Source: Maratus speciosus (taxonomy: Eukaryota > Arthropoda > Arachnida > Araneae > Salticidae). From it: DNA of 64,000 nt. The notes under the pieces were generated by a model. It ran no database searches, was not told where the DNA came from, and was given only the letters and a program-made list of their open reading frames with translations. The position numbers and the translations under genes were made by a program. Location: contig OZ010791.1 in the NCBI GenBank assembly GCA_963932465.1, forward strand, positions 618,085,800 through 618,149,799. Reading direction: 5' to 3'. This document shows positions 11,244 to 22,120 of this stretch, in pieces (the stretch's first letter is position 1; each line of letters begins with the position of its first letter).

Positions 11244-11299
11244 CACGATTTGGGGAGAAGTGGGTGTGGAGCTGCTTCACCCCTGTGTCATTTTTCTCC
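11241..11299 (+). promoter_or_regulatory. Candidate stop-codon readthrough signal between gag and pol
   Basis: The gag TGA (11241-11243) is followed by C, then a 10-nt spacer, then a possible two-part stem. GGAGAA (11254-11259) can pair with TTCTCC (11294-11299), and inside it GGGTG (11262-11266) with CACCC (11278-11282), closing an 11-nt loop. Pol is in the same frame with no other stop. This arrangement of leaky UGA-C, short spacer and structure resembles gammaretroviral-type readthrough. The alternative is that the TGA is an ordinary mutation in a single gag-pol frame. Confidence 0.5.
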
Positions 11300-14200
11300 A
11301 CAGTATAACTCTCAAGCTGTCTCTTTCAATAATGTAAATTCTGTTAAAGACCTTCCTGTTCCCGTTTTTCAATGTGAAAGAACATTCTATAATTCAAACA
11401 TAACTCCTGAATGTTTTCAAGAGTTATCTCCAGACATAAATACTCAACTTCCGTCCTTTAATGATTTTTCTGCCTTAAGTCGTGACTTTACGCCTTTTCA
11501 AGTCCAGAATGATATTATTGTACCGCGGTCTCCATTGACCAAAATTAACTATCCGATTTCATCACAGAGACTTGTGAAATCAGTTGCTAGTCAAACAAAT
11601 AAAGAAATTCCACTTTTTGCAAACTCTGGTATACAAACAACCTCATCTGAAAATGACATAATCTTTGTTGAGTCCATCGAATTTCTTCTCCATGCGGAAG
11701 TTGATCAACCTACCCTTCCAATTATTCAATTAACTATTAACAAGAATCCTGCAAATTTTCTTCTCGATTCAGGTGCAAGCATTTCTCTATTATCAAAATA
11801 TTATTTTCAACGTATAAAACAGCATGTACATTATAGCAGAATTGCTTCAAATGTAAAAATTACCACGGTAAATTCTGCTGTTATTTGTTCTGGTTGTATA
11901 AACTTGTCATTTAAGATAGGGAAATTTTTCTACAAACATTCCTTTTTTCTCATTGATATTCCTGAAGATTCTAAGTTTGTTGGTATCCTTGGCTTTGATT
12001 TTTTGAAATCTCATAGAGTTGTTATTGATCTACATAATAGCCAAATTAAGATAAATAATAACCTACTTGACATCTTAGACTCTGTTTCTGCTCAAGAGGT
12101 TGATCAAACACAGGATTTACAAGTCAACACTTTAACTCAAAAGAGGTCTCTACCTGAATCTTCCAATAAAAATGTATCAGTGTCTGTTAATTCCAATAAT
12201 AAAGTACATAGTTCTCTTCCTTCAAATAACTCTTGTTATTCAAGAAAGAAAGTCGTTATTCCACCTGACAGTACTGTATATGTACCTGCGGTGTCTTCCT
12301 TTCATTCTTGTGATCAATTTTTGTTTGAACCAAAGGATTATGAATTACCAACTTGTGCATATCAATCCATAATTTCTGCAGAACTTAGCTCGAAATCTAA
12401 AAATGCTAAAAACCCCAGTAGTTACTTTTATATTCCTATCACTAATAATGCTGAAGAACCCATTCACATTAATAAAGATTCAGTTTTGGGAACAATTCAC
12501 GAGATAGATGAAATTCAAGAAGATTTTGATACTCAAAATATTAGTTCTCCCCATGAAATTAATTTAATTCAAGCTTCTACTGACATTTTAAAGTTAAGAA
12601 AATCAGAGTTTAAACTTAGTAATTTTAGCCTAAATCATCTACTTCCATATCAGAAAACAGAATTACAAAATTTATTAACTAAATATGATACAGTGTTTTC
12701 TTCTTCCTTGAAATCTTTGGGTCAAACGGACAGAGTTATACCTCATATCCAGTTTATCTCAGATGTTCCTGTTAAGACCCTGCCCTTCCCTGTGCCACAA
12801 TCTATCCAAGAAGAGGCAAAACAGCAATTGGACACGTTAGTTGATGCAGGAATTATTGAAAGAAGTATTTCCGAATGGGCATGTCCAATGCTTATGGTTA
12901 AAAAGAAAGCATCCTCTCCAAATGAAAAACCAAAATTTCGAATGGCACTGGATCTAAGATTAATTAATACCATGATTCGTAGTTCTTCTTATCCATTACC
13001 TAGAATTGATACTATTATTAACAATATTTCTAAATTTAAATACTTCACCACATTAGATTTTCCATCTGCATATCATCAGATAAATCTCCCAGAAGAATTT
13101 TGCAAGAAACTCTCTTTTACTACCGAATGGGGTACTTATAGTTTTTCTCGTTTAATGTTTGGACTCAGATCCGCAGCCTCTTCATTTCAAATGTTAATTG
13201 ATGCAATAATCGAAGAAAGTAAATTACAAGGTGTTTATGCATATCAGGATGACATTATTGTTGCTGGTGATTCATTTCAAGAAATGATTCACAAATTAGA
13301 TGTTTTGTTTTCAATTTTACAGAAACATAACCTTACCTTGTCTCCTGCTAAATGCAAATTTCATCAAACAGCCATAGATTACCTTGGTTTTCATTTGCAG
13401 AATCATACTATCCAACCAGTGTCTTCTAATATAACCAAAATTACATCTTTTCCAGCTCCAAAAACTAAGAAACACTTAAAAAGATTTATTGGTCTATGTG
13501 GTTTTTATCGCAGACTTATTCCCAAATATTCTAAACTTATGGATCCACTAATTAAACTTACCTCTCCAAAGGTTCCTTTTACATGGACGCCAGATCATAA
13601 TAAAATTTTTACAGAAGTTCAAAACATTTTTTTCTCAAAACCTTTTCTCTCCTTGCCTGATTGGTCCAAACCATTTTACCTCAATACAGATGCAAGTGGT
13701 ATAGCTATTTCCGGTGTCCTTCTACAAAAGCGAAATGGTCATCTACTACCTGTGAGTTATTTTAGTAAATCCTTATCTCCTTCAGAAAGAAAATATCCTG
13801 CTCTGAAGCTAGAATTGATGGCAATTGTGAAATCAATTAATGCATTTAAATTTTTTCTGTATAATAGACATTTTACGATTTTAAGTGACAGCAAACCTAT
13901 TGAACATTATAAGTCTACTAGTTCACCAGTTGATCTGACTACGAGATGGTTGGTTGACCTTTACAATTATGATTTCACCTTTCAATATCTTAAAGGCGAG
14001 AGTAATGTGTTAGCAGATTATTTCTCTCGTGAAGATTTTACAAATAATTCTCAAGATCTTAACACTAACCCTGCTTTAATAAGAGATAAAAATATTCTTC
14101 CAGTCACTACAAAGTCACCAACTATTGAGTTGCATCACATAGATGATCAAAACCCACAATCTCAAGACCCAAAAATGGAAATTTCTGAGTCCACATTCCT

Positions 14201-15464
14201 CTGTGAACAGCGTAAGGATCCTAAAATAATGAAAATAATTGACTCCATAACTTCAGATAAACCTAATCCTAAGTTCAAAAATTATTTTATTCATCCTGAT
14301 ACAGGTTTACTTATGATAAAACGTAAGTTCTTACAACCTGAAAATTCGCCACATATTAAAATTATTGTGCCTCATATTTTAAAGTCAAAAATCTTGCATA
14401 TTTGCCATATGCCTCACTTCGGTATTGGAAATACTTATAGAAGACTACTCAAAAAATTTTACTGGTCAGGAATTTATAAAGATACAAAAAATTTTGTTCT
14501 GTCCTGTGAGTTATGCGTTAGACATAAACCACGAAGAATACCTGCAGCACCATTACAAGAGATGTTCATCCCTTCTAAACCTGGTGAACTCGTCTCAATG
14601 GATTTCCTAGGCCCTTTTTCGAATAAATTTTATGTGCTGACATTCCTGGATCATTTCTCAAAACATATAGAGTTATACCCGATCAAGATTGCTACTGCTC
14701 AGTCTGTTGTTAAATCCCTGACCAACTACATCACCACCTATGGTCGTCCGGCTTCTTTAATGTCTGATCTGGGCCCTCAATTTAATTCACAAGTATTTGA
14801 TAGTTTTACGGAGAGCCTCAAGATCAGTATTGTTCATTCATCCTCTGGGCATCCTCAAACGCAAGGATCATCAGAGAGAATAAATACCAGCATTAAGTCA
14901 TCAATTGCTACATTAGCTCAGGAGGGATATAATTTTCAACAGTCCCTAATGATACATAAAAGCCTATATAACGACACAATACATTCTTCAACTGGATACT
15001 CACCATCTTTTCTGCCTTTTGGCAGATCTATATCCAATATTTTTGATCTTTTCGATTATCCTGATCTGGAAGCATTATCATATCCGTACGATTACTATCA
15101 GCATATGTCAACAATGAAACATGTGTACCAGAAAGTTTATGGAAACATGAAAGAGGCTCAACAGTTACGTAATCAACGTCAACATAAACGTGCTCATCTA
15201 CGAAAGTTCCAGTGTGGTGATATTGTTTACATTAGAACTAATGATGCATTTAAGCCAAGAAACATTGGTCCTTATGTTGTGATAAATGTAATTTCAGATG
15301 TGCTTCTTTCTGTTAGGGTTTTAGAAGATGAACTGGACAAGCCTTTCACAATAAATATTAATAGAGTAATACCTGTACAGAAACGCCAACAACACTTAGT
15401 GTTGCAAAGTCCTCATCAGATTACACCTCTACCCCACAGCTATAATTTACGAAAAAGACATTAA
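11244..15464 (+). CDS. pol: pol polyprotein: protease, reverse transcriptase, RNase H, integrase
   Basis: The frame is open for about 1406 codons, directly continuing gag after its TGA; no ATG start is needed or evident. Counting from 11250 as residue 1: aspartic protease LLDSGAS near 171-177; reverse transcriptase from ~500, with KKK....KFRMALDLR, LDFPSAYHQ and the catalytic YQDD at 665-668; RNase H with NTDAS at ~812 and its catalytic Asp 814; integrase zinc finger with His near 1050-1056 and CX2C at 1086/1089; integrase core D1118, D1173, E1209 (D-X54-D-X35-E); then a GPY module (NIGPYVV, ~1338). All catalytic residues are present. The third-position Gln in YQDD, rather than Val, Leu or Ile, is unusual. 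The protein copies the RNA to cDNA and integrates it. The TAA stop is at 15462-15464. Confidence 0.96.
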   Translation, partial: HDLGRSGCGAASPLCHFSPQYNSQAVSFNNVNSVKDLPVPVFQCERTFYNSNITPECFQELSPDINTQLPSFNDFSALSRDFTPFQVQNDIIVPRSPLTKINYPISSQRLVKSVASQTNKEIPLFANSGIQTTSSENDIIFVESIEFLLHAEVDQPTLPIIQLTINKNPANFLLDSGASISLLSKYYFQRIKQHVHYSRIASNVKITTVNSAVICSGCINLSFKIGKFFYKHSFFLIDIPEDSKFVGILGFDFLKSHRVVIDLHNSQIKINNNLLDILDSVSAQEVDQTQDLQVNTLTQKRSLPESSNKNVSVSVNSNNKVHSSLPSNNSCYSRKKVVIPPDSTVYVPAVSSFHSCDQFLFEPKDYELPTCAYQSIISAELSSKSKNAKNPSSYFYIPITNNAEEPIHINKDSVLGTIHEIDEIQEDFDTQNISSPHEINLIQASTDILKLRKSEFKLSNFSLNHLLPYQKTELQNLLTKYDTVFSSSLKSLGQTDRVIPHIQFISDVPVKTLPFPVPQSIQEEAKQQLDTLVDAGIIERSISEWACPMLMVKKKASSPNEKPKFRMALDLRLINTMIRSSSYPLPRIDTIINNISKFKYFTTLDFPSAYHQINLPEEFCKKLSFTTEWGTYSFSRLMFGLRSAASSFQMLIDAIIEESKLQGVYAYQDDIIVAGDSFQEMIHKLDVLFSILQKHNLTLSPAKCKFHQTAIDYLGFHLQNHTIQPVSSNITKITSFPAPKTKKHLKRFIGLCGFYRRLIPKYSKLMDPLIKLTSPKVPFTWTPDHNKIFTEVQNIFFSKPFLSLPDWSKPFYLNTDASGIAISGVLLQKRNGHLLPVSYFSKSLSPSERKYPALKLELMAIVKSINAFKFFLYNRHFTILSDSKPIEHYKSTSSPVDLTTRWLVDLYNYDFTFQYLKGESNVLADYFSREDFTNNSQDLNTNPALIRDKNILPVTTKSPTIELHHIDDQNPQSQDPKMEISESTFLCEQRKDPKIMKIIDSITSDKPNPKFKNYFIHPDTGLLMIKRKFLQPENSPHIKIIVPHILKSKILHICHMPHFGIGNTYRRLLKKFYWSGIYKDTKNFVLSCELCVRHKPRRIPAAPLQEMFIPSKPGELVSMDFLGPFSNKFYVLTFLDHFSKHIELYPIKIATAQSVVKSLTNYITTYGRPASLMSDLGPQFNSQVFDSFTESLKISIVHSSSGHPQTQGSSERINTSIKSSIATLAQEGYNFQQSLMIHKSLYNDTIHSSTGYSPSFLPFGRSISNIFDLFDYPDLEALSYPYDYYQHMSTMKHVYQKVYGNMKEAQQLRNQRQHKRAHLRKFQCGDIVYIRTNDAFKPRNIGPYVVINVISDVLLSVRVLEDELDKPFTININRVIPVQKRQQHLVLQSPHQITPLPHSYNLRKRH

Positions 15465-16542
15465 TATTTGCATTTAACTATGTATTTTCATAAATATTAA
15501 TAGTTAATTTTTTTGTATTTATTTTTAGGTTTATGAGTAGTTGCACCTGACAATGTGATGATGTTAAGGCAATAGTTTGTTCACCTAGTATTCTAAGTTC
15601 TAGTAAATTTCATTTAATTTTAGCAAAAACATGATAGTAATATCTGTTCTAGGTTATCTGTCTATTCCTTTTTATTTTTTTGGTACCATGTTTCTCATTT
15701 ATAAATTGACATGATCAAGCTTATTACATAGAAATGTATAATGATTTTGATAGTATATTTTTTTAGTTTTTTTTTTTTTTTTCTTTTTTTGGAGATCTCC
15801 GCGTTTTTTTTTACTTTCATACAGCAATATATATATATGTACCATACCTAGGTTGATGAATTTTGAGTAATTATGTTAAATATTTTTGTTGAAGAGTAAT
15901 TTATTGATGTTGACTTTTTTTTATTTTAGAGGTTATACGTGTTGTTTACTGTTGTTGATATTATTTTGATATACATTTTATCCAATATGTTAATGGTAGT
16001 GAGTAGCTATATAAATATCTTCAATGAGTAAAGAAATTATACTAGTACTCTTGATTTATGAGATACTTTGATTGATGAAAACTTGAATAGCTGAAGATGT
16101 AAGTTATTCTATAATAGTCTTGGTCGACCAATTTTACTTATTATAGTTGCAACTGTTATTTTATATTATTCGAATAATACATGTTTCATGATATCTCTTG
16201 ACAGCAAAGTTGTTTGCCTTTTTGGTGAAATATTAATGTTTAATATTTTTTTTGATATGAGATCTTTTTAAAGATATACTATGTGCACAATTATTTTTAT
16301 GGCATGCCACATGTAAATAATTGGAATACTCATTCTAAATGTACATATTTATATTGTATATACTACATTGATGTAACATTTATGTATTCCTTTTCCTTCT
16401 CTTTTTCCTTTTTGATCACCACATTTTATTTGTAGGGCTTGTTAATTGGCTTTCAAAATTTTGATTTCCCCATCCTGATGCAAAAGGTCACCTTTTTACA
16501 TCTGTCTGGCACATCAAAATTTTATTCGACGTTGGGGGGTAT
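15465..16542 (+). other. Retrotransposon 3' non-coding region with polypurine tract
   Basis: About 1.08 kb without an open frame; no envelope gene is present. It ends in GTTGGGGGGTAT directly before the 3' LTR. The G run (16534-16539) is the likely polypurine tract that primes plus-strand synthesis. Confidence 0.75.
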
Positions 16543-17430
16543 TGTGAGATGAAATCTCACATTTTTTTCCACCTATTCACCGGTCTGCATCTGTGACGGT
16601 GTCGCAGCCGTGCTTTTTTTTTTTTTTTTTGTTTGTTTCTTTTCTTTTTCTCCCGTCTCTCTCGCTGACAACCTTAGCGTAGACCTGTAAGTTGGCTTTC
16701 CCCCAGTGCTTGCATACGCACGCCATTCATTCATTATTCTTCCCTTCCTTTTTCTCTCCGTGTTTCATCCGAGGCTGTAAGTGTGCGCATGCTCAGTAGA
16801 AAACGGGCGCTTGCTATGATTTCAAACGAGTGACGTTTCGTTTCACGAACAAATTAGATTGCGTTACTTTTGGTTTCGCTTTCTCATTTGTTTTCCGAAT
16901 ACCGGTGGCTTTTGAATTTGGTCAATTGTTTTAAACCTCTCGCTTAATTACTTTTACGGGTCCCGTAGCGATGTTTATATACTGTCTCCCTTAATTTTTT
17001 TAGGCAGTTAAAGTTCTGACGGGATGTCCGAAACAACGATGTCGATATCTGGTTGTAGTTGTGCCATTTTTTTATCAACGAAGTTTTTGTTCTTCAGTTA
17101 AATATTCGATATTCTCTCGGGAATTTTTTTAATCTAAGTGCCGATATTTTCAAGAACAATTTACGGGTGATCAAAATTGAAAAATATTCATCTTCATCTA
17201 AAAATATACTTAAATAAAGATTGATTTAATCTCAAGAAAGTGTAGTTCCTGTCTCTTCCTCAACACGGCTTGTTTCAAGTAAGATCTTTTCAATTTTCTC
17301 CTTTTAAAATGACCTAAAAGAACTAAGTGTAGGGTTATTGTCTCCATTTCTAAAAGAAGAATTTTTTACAACAAACTATTTCCAAAATACGATCACAACA
17401 ATTTGTGAATATTCTAATATTCACGTCACA
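16543..17430 (+). repeat. 3' LTR, 888 bp
   Basis: Same length and ends as the 5' LTR (TGTGAGAT...GTCACA). The only differences seen are two T-for-G changes in the poly-T tract, T for C near 16961 and A for C near 17316. It is followed by the target duplication ACAGC at 17431-17435. Confidence 0.96.
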
Positions 17431-17435
17431 ACAGC

Positions 17436-18444
17436 ATACATCAATGCGATAGTCCAGTTCCTGCCATACTCTACTCAACATGGTACTGTCTATGTTATTG
17501 ATAGCACGTGTTATCCTTTCACGCAGGTCAGCTAAATCACGTGGCATAGGTTGTACAAAAACCTGGTCTTTCACATACCCCCACAAGAAAAAGTCACACA
17601 GTGTTAAATCCGGTGACCGTGGAGGTCACTTTAGAAGAGGTACGTCATCTTCAGAAGCTCGTCCAATCCATCGATGAGGTAAGTGTGTGTTCAGGTATTC
17701 ACGCACATCACACAAAAAATGGGGAGGAGCACCGCCTTGTTGAAATAAGAAATCATCCTCATGTTCCTCTAACTGCGGCATTAGCCACAGCTGCAACATA
17801 TCCAGGTACACTACACCGGTAATGGTCTTCTCTGTAAAAAAGAATGGCCCATAAACACGTGAGGAGGACATAGCGCAAAACACGTTAACTTTTGGGGAAT
17901 CCCGATAGTGTTCCACTACAGAATGGAGATTTCCAGTGCCCCAAATGCGTACGTTGTGGCGGTTGACAAAGCCACACATGTGAAATGTGCTTTCATCACT
18001 AAAAATCAATTTCGACATTAGTGTTTCACGTTCATGGACATCAATGCAAAACGTGAAACGAGAAATGCAATCTGCTGGAGTCAACGCTTGCACCAGTCCC
18101 ATTCTGTACGGCTTCAAACAAAGGCGTTTTCGCAGAATTCGCCACACTGTTGGTTGAGAGTTCCCCAATTCTTGGCTTCCACTAGCGGTTGATTTCGTCC
18201 GGCTCCTTAAAAACATTTCTCGTACACGATCTACGGTGCCCGCAGATGGACCAGGCCGACCACTTCGTTTCCTGTCACATAGGCATCCCGTTTCTTTAAA
18301 TTTCCGGTACCACACATGAATTGTTTTGTCAGTTGGTCCCTGTTTTCGATATTTATTACGAAAGGCCCGTTGAACTGACACCACTGATTCAGATTTTGCA
18401 AACTCCAACACACAAAAAGCTTTCTCTTCGCCTGTAAACGCCAT
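17436..18444 (-). pseudogene. Mariner-like transposase, inactivated (N-terminal and central part)
   Basis: Starts at ATG 18442-18444 (MAFTGEEKAF...) and reads 272 codons to a TGA at 17626-17628. It then continues in the same frame to the retrotransposon insertion. An N-terminal helix-turn-helix (RAFRNKYRKQGPTDKTIHVW..KF..TG......SGRP) is followed by a DDE/D core. D150 in IFSDEST is present. The second catalytic Asp of the usual QQDGAPPH motif is Gly (QQGGAPPH, residue 237; GGC for GAC). The in-frame TGA replaces the Trp that normally precedes PPRSPDLT. The last Asp in SPDLTLCDFFLWG is present. Three independent lesions (Asp to Gly, nonsense, 8.6-kb insertion) make this copy inactive. Spacing from residue 237 to the last Asp is about 46 residues, longer than the 34 of classical mariner. 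Confidence 0.93.
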
Positions 18445-18619
18445 TTTTCTTTACTACAACTGACTTCAATACAGATGTTACTGCCATCTACCGGAAACTA
18501 ATTAAATTAAAACTTGAATAGTTTCAGAATAATTTCATATGTTTCTTTTTTTCATATTCGTCTTCGTTTTTTTACTATAACGTTTCGAAACCCCGGAGGG
18601 AATTATGAATGATCCTGTA

Positions 18620-21600
18620 TATAGTAGATTTAATAGCTCTTCACCTAATCTGAGACCATTCCACTTCACTATTGAGTGAAAGAGTACAAATACATCAAAC
18701 ATTGCATGAAAAATCTTTGATTTATCGTTATTTTAACTGAATATGGTGTCTATGGTGGTACTAATATTTAAAATAATGAAATAAATCTACCAAAATAGAA
18801 TAATTCAAAAGGTATTTATGTAGAAATTGCACAAAGAAATATTGACAAGAAATTGCCTGTAAAAAATGCCCTCCTCCTGCCTTTGCCATAATCTGTGCTG
18901 GTGTATTAGATGGTATATTAGTGAAAAAAGTGAAAGAGAATAATATATAATAATCAAATTGGTGAAAATTCTTCCCTCCCCCCCCTTGCAAACATATTGC
19001 TATTATTTATTTATTTATTTTTCAAATGTTTTGCTTTTTCTAATAATAAAGTCCCCAGTATTATATATATATATATATATACATAGACATATCTTTTTTA
19101 TAAAAAGGATTTTTGCTTCATTTCCACAGAAAAGTTTTTTTCACTAATTCCAGACGACAGTCAGTGGAAATTCTCTACATTTTTTCCTTACATTGGCAAA
19201 ACAGCTTTTTTTAGATATCATTGCACATTTGAAAATAAGATTATTCAAGCACAGATTTAAAAAAAAAAATTAGAATTCTATTAATGACAAACACACTTGA
19301 TTTCATTTGAGTTATTCTCTAAATGCCAGCCACAATACAACTCAGCATTTTTTTTTTTTTTTTTTATCATTATCAAAATTTAAAGGTGTAATCTTATGTT
19401 ATGTGATGAGAAATTAAATTAATTCTTTTAAGAAGCAAAAACAATACATTTTCATAACACACAAGTTATGCTTTAAACAAACTTGAATCAATTTGTTTGT
19501 TAAATTCAAAAAATGCCTTAAACAAAAAAAAAAAGTTAGTCTAAATGTGTTAAAACGAGAAGTAAGGAAATCATAAAAATCCTTGTACTAACCATTACTT
19601 GAAATATCTGTGAACTGTGAAGATAATAAAAATCTAATACGCACATACTTGAACTAATCACTACTATTAATTATTCTAATTATCTAAAAGCAAAATTTAA
19701 TTAAATGTCATAATGTTTCCCAGAAGCGTATTTCACATATGCACATAGACAAGACGACCAGAGGCATTACTGTTCTGACTGTCTGAGTGAATTTCATCAC
19801 TACTGGTGAATGTATTTTGTTAATGTTCTTATTTCAAAAGTGAGTTGGTTGTGCAATGGAAGAAATATGTGATTTTGAAGATCTTTTGCTATCTAATTTA
19901 GATTTTAACGTTATATACGTATGCTTCCGAGGAAAATTTCTCTTGTTTATTGAGAATAAAATTATCTGATGTAGAGTTCTTCTAAAAGTGGCATTACTTA
20001 TTTTCAGAGAAGTATAAATACATTGAGAATTTGCACAATCAATTTTGAAAGAATCAAAGTTTAACTTTTTCATGTGATTATGAATGCCATCACTCTAGCT
20101 ACAGGAAACAAAAGGGTTTTATTTTTACCTACTTTACTATTTTACATGTCAAATAATTATGCCTGAAGATGTGTTTGATCAGTATTGTTTTAAAGCTTGG
20201 CTGGTCTAATACTTTGAAACGCTGAATGTTTTACAGTGTAATATTTAGAAAGTTAATGTGTATATAAATATATATATTTAACGTTTAGCATCTGTGACAT
20301 TAAATGAGTTTTTCAGTGCAATTTTGCACTTGAAATATTTAATTACTTTTCCTTAAATGAAAATAATTTTTTGTAAAACATGACAAAAAAAAAGGCTGTA
20401 GTGGATCATTAGTAATTATATCTGTTATCGGATGAAAACTTATACAATAACTGTTGATAAACTATCGACAATTTTTTTATATCTCACTTTTTTTTTTCTT
20501 TTTGTTCCCATTAATGTTAATCATTCATCTAGAGAAAGTTGGGAGGGGGGGGGGGGGGATGGAATATTAACCCAGCCTGGTTAAATTTTGATTCTCTATT
20601 TTTCAATGTTTAATCGGGGTGGCTAGTGAGTAACTAAGTGTAATGTCTTTATTTCAACATACTTATGTAATTCATTGTGTCAGTCTGAAGGATAAATGAT
20701 TTTAAGCAACCTTGAGTTATTTTTATATGAATTCATGGTACTTGTTTTTTATTCACAAATTTGCCTAATAACATTTCTAGCAATTCAGATTTAATCCTTT
20801 CAAGTATAACACATGAATTTCAAAGTTTCTCTGTATGCATTGTTGTATTTTTTTCTTTTGTGTACTAAGTGCAAAATTAAAACAATTGTCAAATATCATT
20901 TTTCTTGCTGAAAGCATGACAGGTTCGCAGAATATTTTTAATGGATAAAAAAAGTAATGAAAAACTTCGTTGCAAATGAAAATTCATTTTTCACATTGTA
21001 CAGCACAGCTTAAATTCCTTTAAAACTCTGAAAAACACTACGGATACACTATGTATAACACAAACAAAATGTAAACAAAACATTTTCTGCTGTGTCTAAA
21101 AGACAATATTGATTAGAAAGCTGATTTGCTGAATGCATACATCATCGTAAAATGAACTAATGGAATTGCTATCCATACATTGATCAAACGATATTATCTC
21201 TGAATTTTGTTTTGCTGAATGGGTTGGGTCATGTGACTGTAAATTAACCACTGAGAATCGTTGCTGTGGTTGTTGCCAAATGACAAGCTATAAATTCAGC
21301 CTCATTTTCGTGCCATGTAAGAGAAATATATATATATATTTTTTTAATCCAATGTAAGATAAATTTCATAGAAGATAAATACTGCCATTTAATTTAATTA
21401 TTTATTAAAAGGTGCCTTTAAATGTTTAAGCCTTTTATATTTACTGTAAACACTTTTACATATGTATTTCATTTTATAAAAATACTTATGGGTTTTGTTT
21501 TGTTTTGTTTTTGGTCACAAATGCACATGGGTTTGGTATTTTTTTTTTTTTTTTTGTTGTTGTTGTTTGTTTGTTTGTTTGTTTTGGTTATTTTGGTTGA

Positions 21601-22120
21601 AAAAGGGTTTAGATGGCAAACTTATTGACTGATTTGTATGAAAATGAATATAGTTCTTGTGGCAGTGGCTTGTAACATATTCATGAAATAGCAGCTTAAT
21701 TGAAAGCATAGTTTGAGAGTAATCATGTTCAAGTCTCCAGCACCTCCCCCCCCCCCCCCTCAACACATACACATATACCGACACCACTGAAAAAACACCC
21801 AAATAAATTCTGCGGTCCAGAAAAAGAAAAAAACATACATACATATGGAATATATTTGAAAATATACCAATATTTCTATAATCAGGTTTTTAGCATAATT
21901 ACAAATATTTTCTTACACTATACTTTCTTTAGTGTACACAAAGTTAAAAAAAAAAAATAATAATGCAAAAATTTTAAGTAAAAACTCAATTATATTAAAT
22001 CACAAATTTTATCAGACATAATAGAAATAGAATTTAGGTTAAAATTTATGTTATTATTTGCTTAATAAACAATGGATGGGAGGGGGAAAAAAGGGAGATT
22101 GAAACCCAAAGTAATATTAC
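18620..22120. other. Intronic sequence without recognised features
   Basis: AT-rich, with a poly-G run near 20545, poly-C near 21750, poly-T near 19350 and 21540, and (TTTG)n/(GTT)n near 21555-21585. No coding signature or element boundary was found. Confidence 0.5.

Larger units (their letters stand above)
8854..17430 (+). mobile_element. Ty3/gypsy LTR retrotransposon, full-length and young
   Basis: The element is 8577 bp, with 888-bp LTRs at both ends and a perfect 5-bp target duplication ACAGC (8849-8853 and 17431-17435). Order: 5' LTR, primer binding site, leader, gag, in-frame TGA, pol (protease, reverse transcriptase, RNase H, integrase), ~1.1-kb non-coding 3' region, purine tract, 3' LTR. 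The domain order RT-RNase H-integrase is that of Ty3/gypsy (Metaviridae). No env frame follows pol. The LTRs differ at only 4 of 888 positions, and neither gag nor pol has a stop other than the TGA between them. The insertion is therefore recent and may be capable of mobilisation. Confidence 0.96.
8707..18617 (-). mobile_element. Mariner-like DNA transposon split by an LTR retrotransposon
   Basis: Terminal inverted repeats of about 101 bp (8707-8807 and 18517-18617) differ at 3 positions by hand comparison. They begin CAGGGTCATTCATAATTCCC, with A for the second G of the GGG at the right end. TA dinucleotides flank both ends (8705-8706, 18618-18619), the expected target duplication for the Tc1/mariner superfamily. 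Without the LTR element and one 5-bp duplication the transposon is 1329 bp, close to the usual ~1.3 kb. It carries a single minus-strand transposase pseudogene. Confidence 0.95.
7566..22120 (-). other. LIAS intron of ~14.6 kb holding a transposon nest
   Basis: This intron joins ...QPTRIHLK to VFEYVMPEK with phase 0. Its bulk is the mariner-like element 8707-18617 with the LTR retrotransposon inside it. The remaining stretches, 7566-8044 and 18620-22120, are AT-rich with homopolymers and give no recognisable coding or repeat structure apart from poly-C and poly-T tracts. Confidence 0.85.

Noticed and set aside
11149..11337. 62-codon frame overlapping the gag-pol junction, as a frameshift product
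   Set aside because: Gag and pol are already in the same frame, so no frameshift is needed; this frame has no recognisable domain.
12743..12973. Antisense open frame within pol
   Set aside because: It is a shadow of the conserved reverse transcriptase coding sequence on the plus strand.
15465..16542. Possible env gene after pol
   Set aside because: The region has no open frame of useful length and no signal peptide or membrane segment; it is the 3' non-coding part.
17350..17586. Separate 78-codon minus-strand gene
   Set aside because: It is the in-frame continuation of the mariner-like transposase after the TGA, running into the LTR; it has no ATG of its own.
21515..21844. 109-codon minus-strand frame
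   Set aside because: It consists largely of translated homopolymer and (CAA)n tracts (KQQQQKKKKK, RGGGGR) with no domain.
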